9,099 bases of DNA from a bacterium. GTDB lineage: Bacteria > UBP13 > UBA5359. The number at the start of each line of letters is the position of its first letter. The stretch's first letter is position 1. Positions 7,879-9,099 of this stretch are shown one piece after another. The translations under genes and the position numbers were made by a program. Under the pieces are notes generated by a model, which was not told where the DNA came from, did no database searches, and saw only the letters and a program-made list of their open reading frames with translations. The stretch covers positions 1-9,099 of the forward strand of contig JAQVUQ010000085.1 in assembly GCA_028699365.1 (NCBI GenBank), read 5' to 3'.

Positions 7879-7963
7879 TTTAAGGAATCGGTGCGTTATG
7901 CGTAGCAAAGGCTGTTGCATAACGTAAGATCGATATGTGTATAGCCTTTGCTTACTCCTTAAG
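7879..7963 (+). promoter_or_regulatory. Putative structured 5' leader with pseudoknot
   Basis: Three complementary pairs interlock within 85 bases. P1 is TTAAGGA (7880-7886) with TCCTTAA (7956-7962), plus a possible T-G pair outside, enclosing the rest. P2 is TGCGTTATGC (7892-7901) with GCATAACGTA (7917-7926), ten pairs including one G-U. P3 is AGCAAAGGCT (7904-7913, in the P2 loop) with AGCCTTTGCT (7943-7952), ten perfect pairs. P2 plus P3 form an H-type pseudoknot. The element ends 12 bases before the ribosome binding site of the downstream gene (GGGAGGAG 7974-7981). I do not recognise a known riboswitch class. It may be a cis-regulatory RNA, or a set of DNA palindromes used as operators. 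Confidence 0.45.
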
Positions 7964-7985
7964 AATCACGGTTGGGAGGAGCATG

Positions 7986-8264
7986 ATGAGCTATATCAAC
8001 GCCTTGTATGTATTGCCGGAGGACTTGCTGGACAGACTCCAGGATTATATCGACGGCGGATACATTTACATTCCGAGAAAAGCAGGCAATAAAAAGGCCT
8101 GGGGTGAAGGGACTAAAAGTAAAGCGGAGATTTCTACAAGAAACGCGGAAATATACAGGAAGTATACGGAAGGCATATCCGTAGCCGCACTGGCGGAAAT
8201 CTACTATTTATCACCCAAAAGTCTGCAAAGAATTATAGCCAAAATGAAATTGGAATATCGGTAG
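7986..8264 (+). CDS. CD3324 family protein, small HTH-containing protein of unknown function
   Basis: This 92-residue protein resembles the CD3324 family, small proteins common in Clostridia. Conserved features are the start MSYINALYVLPEDLLDRLQD, the GGYIYIPRK motif (24-32), KKAWGEGTKSKAEIS (36-50), and RNAEIYRKYTEGISVAALAE (52-71). The last third (about 63-87, GISVAALAEIYYLSPKSLQRI) has helix-turn-helix character like the resolvase or sigma-4 type, so DNA binding is likely but unproven. ATG 7986 is preferred over ATG 7983 because GGAGG (7975-7979) is then six bases away and homologues start M-x-Y-[IV]-NA. A longer frame from ATG 7935 would translate through the leader stems. It stands as its own unit: a structured leader precedes it and an intrinsic terminator follows. 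It is AT-richer than the ATPase operon. Confidence 0.85.
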   Translation: MSYINALYVLPEDLLDRLQDYIDGGYIYIPRKAGNKKAWGEGTKSKAEISTRNAEIYRKYTEGISVAALAEIYYLSPKSLQRIIAKMKLEYR

Positions 8265-8269
8265 CGGGG

Positions 8270-8309
8270 TGCGTCATGCAGCGAAAGCGGCATGGCGCAT
8301 TCTTCTTTC
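8270..8309 (+). terminator. Intrinsic terminator after the CD3324-family gene
   Basis: TGCGTCATGCAGC (8270-8282) pairs with GCGGCATGGCGCA (8287-8299) around a GAAA tetraloop. That makes thirteen positions with one G-U pair and one A/G mismatch. It is followed by TTCTTCTTT. Placed five bases after the stop codon, this is a convincing rho-independent terminator that separates the gene from the methyltransferase. Confidence 0.8.
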
Positions 8310-8325
8310 TGAAGGATGTTTGTGG

Positions 8326-8355
8326 TTGTTACCGGACAAAAGTGCGCTATATAAT
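8326..8355 (+). promoter_or_regulatory. Promoter of the methyltransferase gene
   Basis: A perfect -10 box TATAAT (8350-8355) has TTGTTA (8326-8331, four of six to consensus) 18 bases upstream. Transcription would start near 8362, within the palindrome at 8352-8371, giving a leader of about 28 bases to ATG 8390. It lies directly after the terminator, so the methyltransferase is an independent unit. Confidence 0.65.
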
Positions 8356-8371
8356 ACTTACATAAGTATTA
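8352..8371. promoter_or_regulatory. Perfect 20-bp palindrome, probable operator
   Basis: TAATACTTACATAAGTATTA is a perfect inverted repeat with 9-bp arms around CA. It overlaps the last four bases of the TATAAT box and the expected transcription start, the classic position for a dimeric repressor. The regulator is not identifiable. It could be a TetR/MarR-type protein encoded outside the window, or the CD3324-family HTH protein just upstream (speculative). Confidence 0.6.
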
Positions 8372-8389
8372 AGCGGGAGGTACCTGAAC

Positions 8390-9099
8390 ATGAAGCAATG
8401 GTATGAAGCGTTATTTGAGAACTATGGAGAGCAATATGAAAGTGAGATTTATACCAGGGGCACAAGCGGCGAATGCGATTTTATCGAAGCCGAATGCAAC
8501 TACCAAAGATCGTTGAAGATACTGGACATCGGATGCGGCACAGGCAGGCATGCCATTGAATTGACGAGAAGGGGTTACAGCGTAAAGGGGATCGATTTAT
8601 CCCATTCCATGCTTGAGAAAGCAAGAAAAAAAGCCGCTGAGCAGAACCTGAAGATCGACTTTGAAAGATACGATGCCAGGAATCTGCCCTTTGACAATGA
8701 GTTCGATGTGGTCATTATGCTCTGCGAAGGGGGCTTTTCCTTGATGGAGACGGATGAGATGAACTTCGAGATTCTCAAAAACGCCGTCAGGGCTCTCAAA
8801 GAGAACGGGAAGTTCATATTCACTGCCTTGAACGGCTTGTTCCCTTTATACCATTCCGTTAAGGAGTTTCACGATTCCGCGTCGGAAGACGGCCAGTCGG
8901 CTTGTGGCGAAGATGAATTTGACTTAATGACGTTCAGAAATTACGGCACTATTACGGTAAGCGATGATTCCGGTAACAGTAAAAAGCTGGAATACAACGA
9001 GCGATTCTATGTGCCGTGCGAGATCAAATGGTTGTTGAAAACTCTTGGATGCAAGAAGATAGATATCTTCGGTGCCAGACTGGGAGCTTTTTCCAGGGA
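8390..9099 (+). CDS. Class I SAM-dependent methyltransferase (C-terminus beyond right edge)
   Basis: The first 236 residues are present, with no stop before the window ends. The S-adenosylmethionine site is clear: motif I ILDIGCGTGRHAIEL (44-58), the acidic residue ending strand 2 in GIDLSHSML (Asp69), DARNLPF (95-101) with the adenine-contacting Asp, and motif IV FDVVIMLCEGGFSLM (105-119). The FIFTALNG strand follows. The remainder (about 150-236) is a substrate-specific part that gives no clear clue, so the acceptor is unknown. It resembles small-molecule methyltransferases of the Methyltransf_25/11 group rather than RNA or DNA enzymes. ATG 8390 is supported by GGGAGG (8375-8380) nine bases upstream. 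It has its own promoter with an overlapping palindrome, so it is probably controlled by a repressor. Confidence 0.88.
   Translation, partial: MKQWYEALFENYGEQYESEIYTRGTSGECDFIEAECNYQRSLKILDIGCGTGRHAIELTRRGYSVKGIDLSHSMLEKARKKAAEQNLKIDFERYDARNLPFDNEFDVVIMLCEGGFSLMETDEMNFEILKNAVRALKENGKFIFTALNGLFPLYHSVKEFHDSASEDGQSACGEDEFDLMTFRNYGTITVSDDSGNSKKLEYNERFYVPCEIKWLLKTLGCKKIDIFGARLGAFSR

Noticed and set aside
7935-7985. ATG 7935 as start of the CD3324-family protein
   Set aside because: There is no ribosome binding site, it gives non-family residues, and it overlaps the leader stems.

Overview
The window holds most of a bacterial V/A-type (V-type) ATPase operon, followed by a lower-GC accessory stretch. 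The ATPase genes are GC-rich, use many ATA, AGA and AGG codons, and are packed tightly. This suggests an anaerobic bacterium. REP-like motifs of the 'GGTGACTGTCCC' and 'GTCAGGTGT...CCTGACCCC' types recall anaerobic Chloroflexota (Dehalococcoidia) and Deltaproteobacteria, while the CD3324-family gene recalls Firmicutes. Taxonomy is inference and is not settled here.

Layout: 1-261 is the C-terminus of membrane subunit I. It is followed on the + strand by subunits K (263-739), E (741-1346), C (1441-2493), F (2490-2789), A (2939-4771), B (4771-6138) and D (6143-6760). This is the usual I-K-E-C-F-A-B-D order; the small stalk subunit G/H would lie left of the window. I and K form the membrane rotor/stator, E the peripheral stalk, C/D/F the central stalk, and A3B3 the catalytic head. 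The K proteolipid carries the full set of residues that bind Na+ in Enterococcus hirae NtpK, so Na+ coupling is likely. Two spacers break the compact operon. One holds a 59-base REP-like hairpin (E to C). The other holds an inverted pair of 7-bp tandem repeats (F to A), whose periodicity seems to continue into the first codons of the A gene, where the protein has about 20 extra residues.

From about 6761 the composition becomes AT-richer. A toxin-antitoxin locus comes first, with its own promoter and a palindromic operator. The ribbon-helix-helix antitoxin is intact, but the MazF/PemK-type toxin is interrupted by two one-base frameshifts. Positions 7383-7800 hold no convincing gene: an ORF remnant, an unrecognised structured-looking stretch, and one arm of a REP-like element.

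Between about 7800 and 7985 lies a candidate promoter and a leader with three nested or interlocked complementary pairs (an enclosing stem, a hairpin, and a hairpin-loop to downstream pairing, i.e. an H-type pseudoknot). It sits directly upstream of a small CD3324-family HTH protein gene (7986-8264), which ends in a clear intrinsic terminator. The last gene (8390 to the right edge) is a class I SAM-dependent methyltransferase. Its TATAAT box is overlapped by a perfect 20-bp palindrome, a probable operator. The leader element is the most likely undescribed feature in the window.
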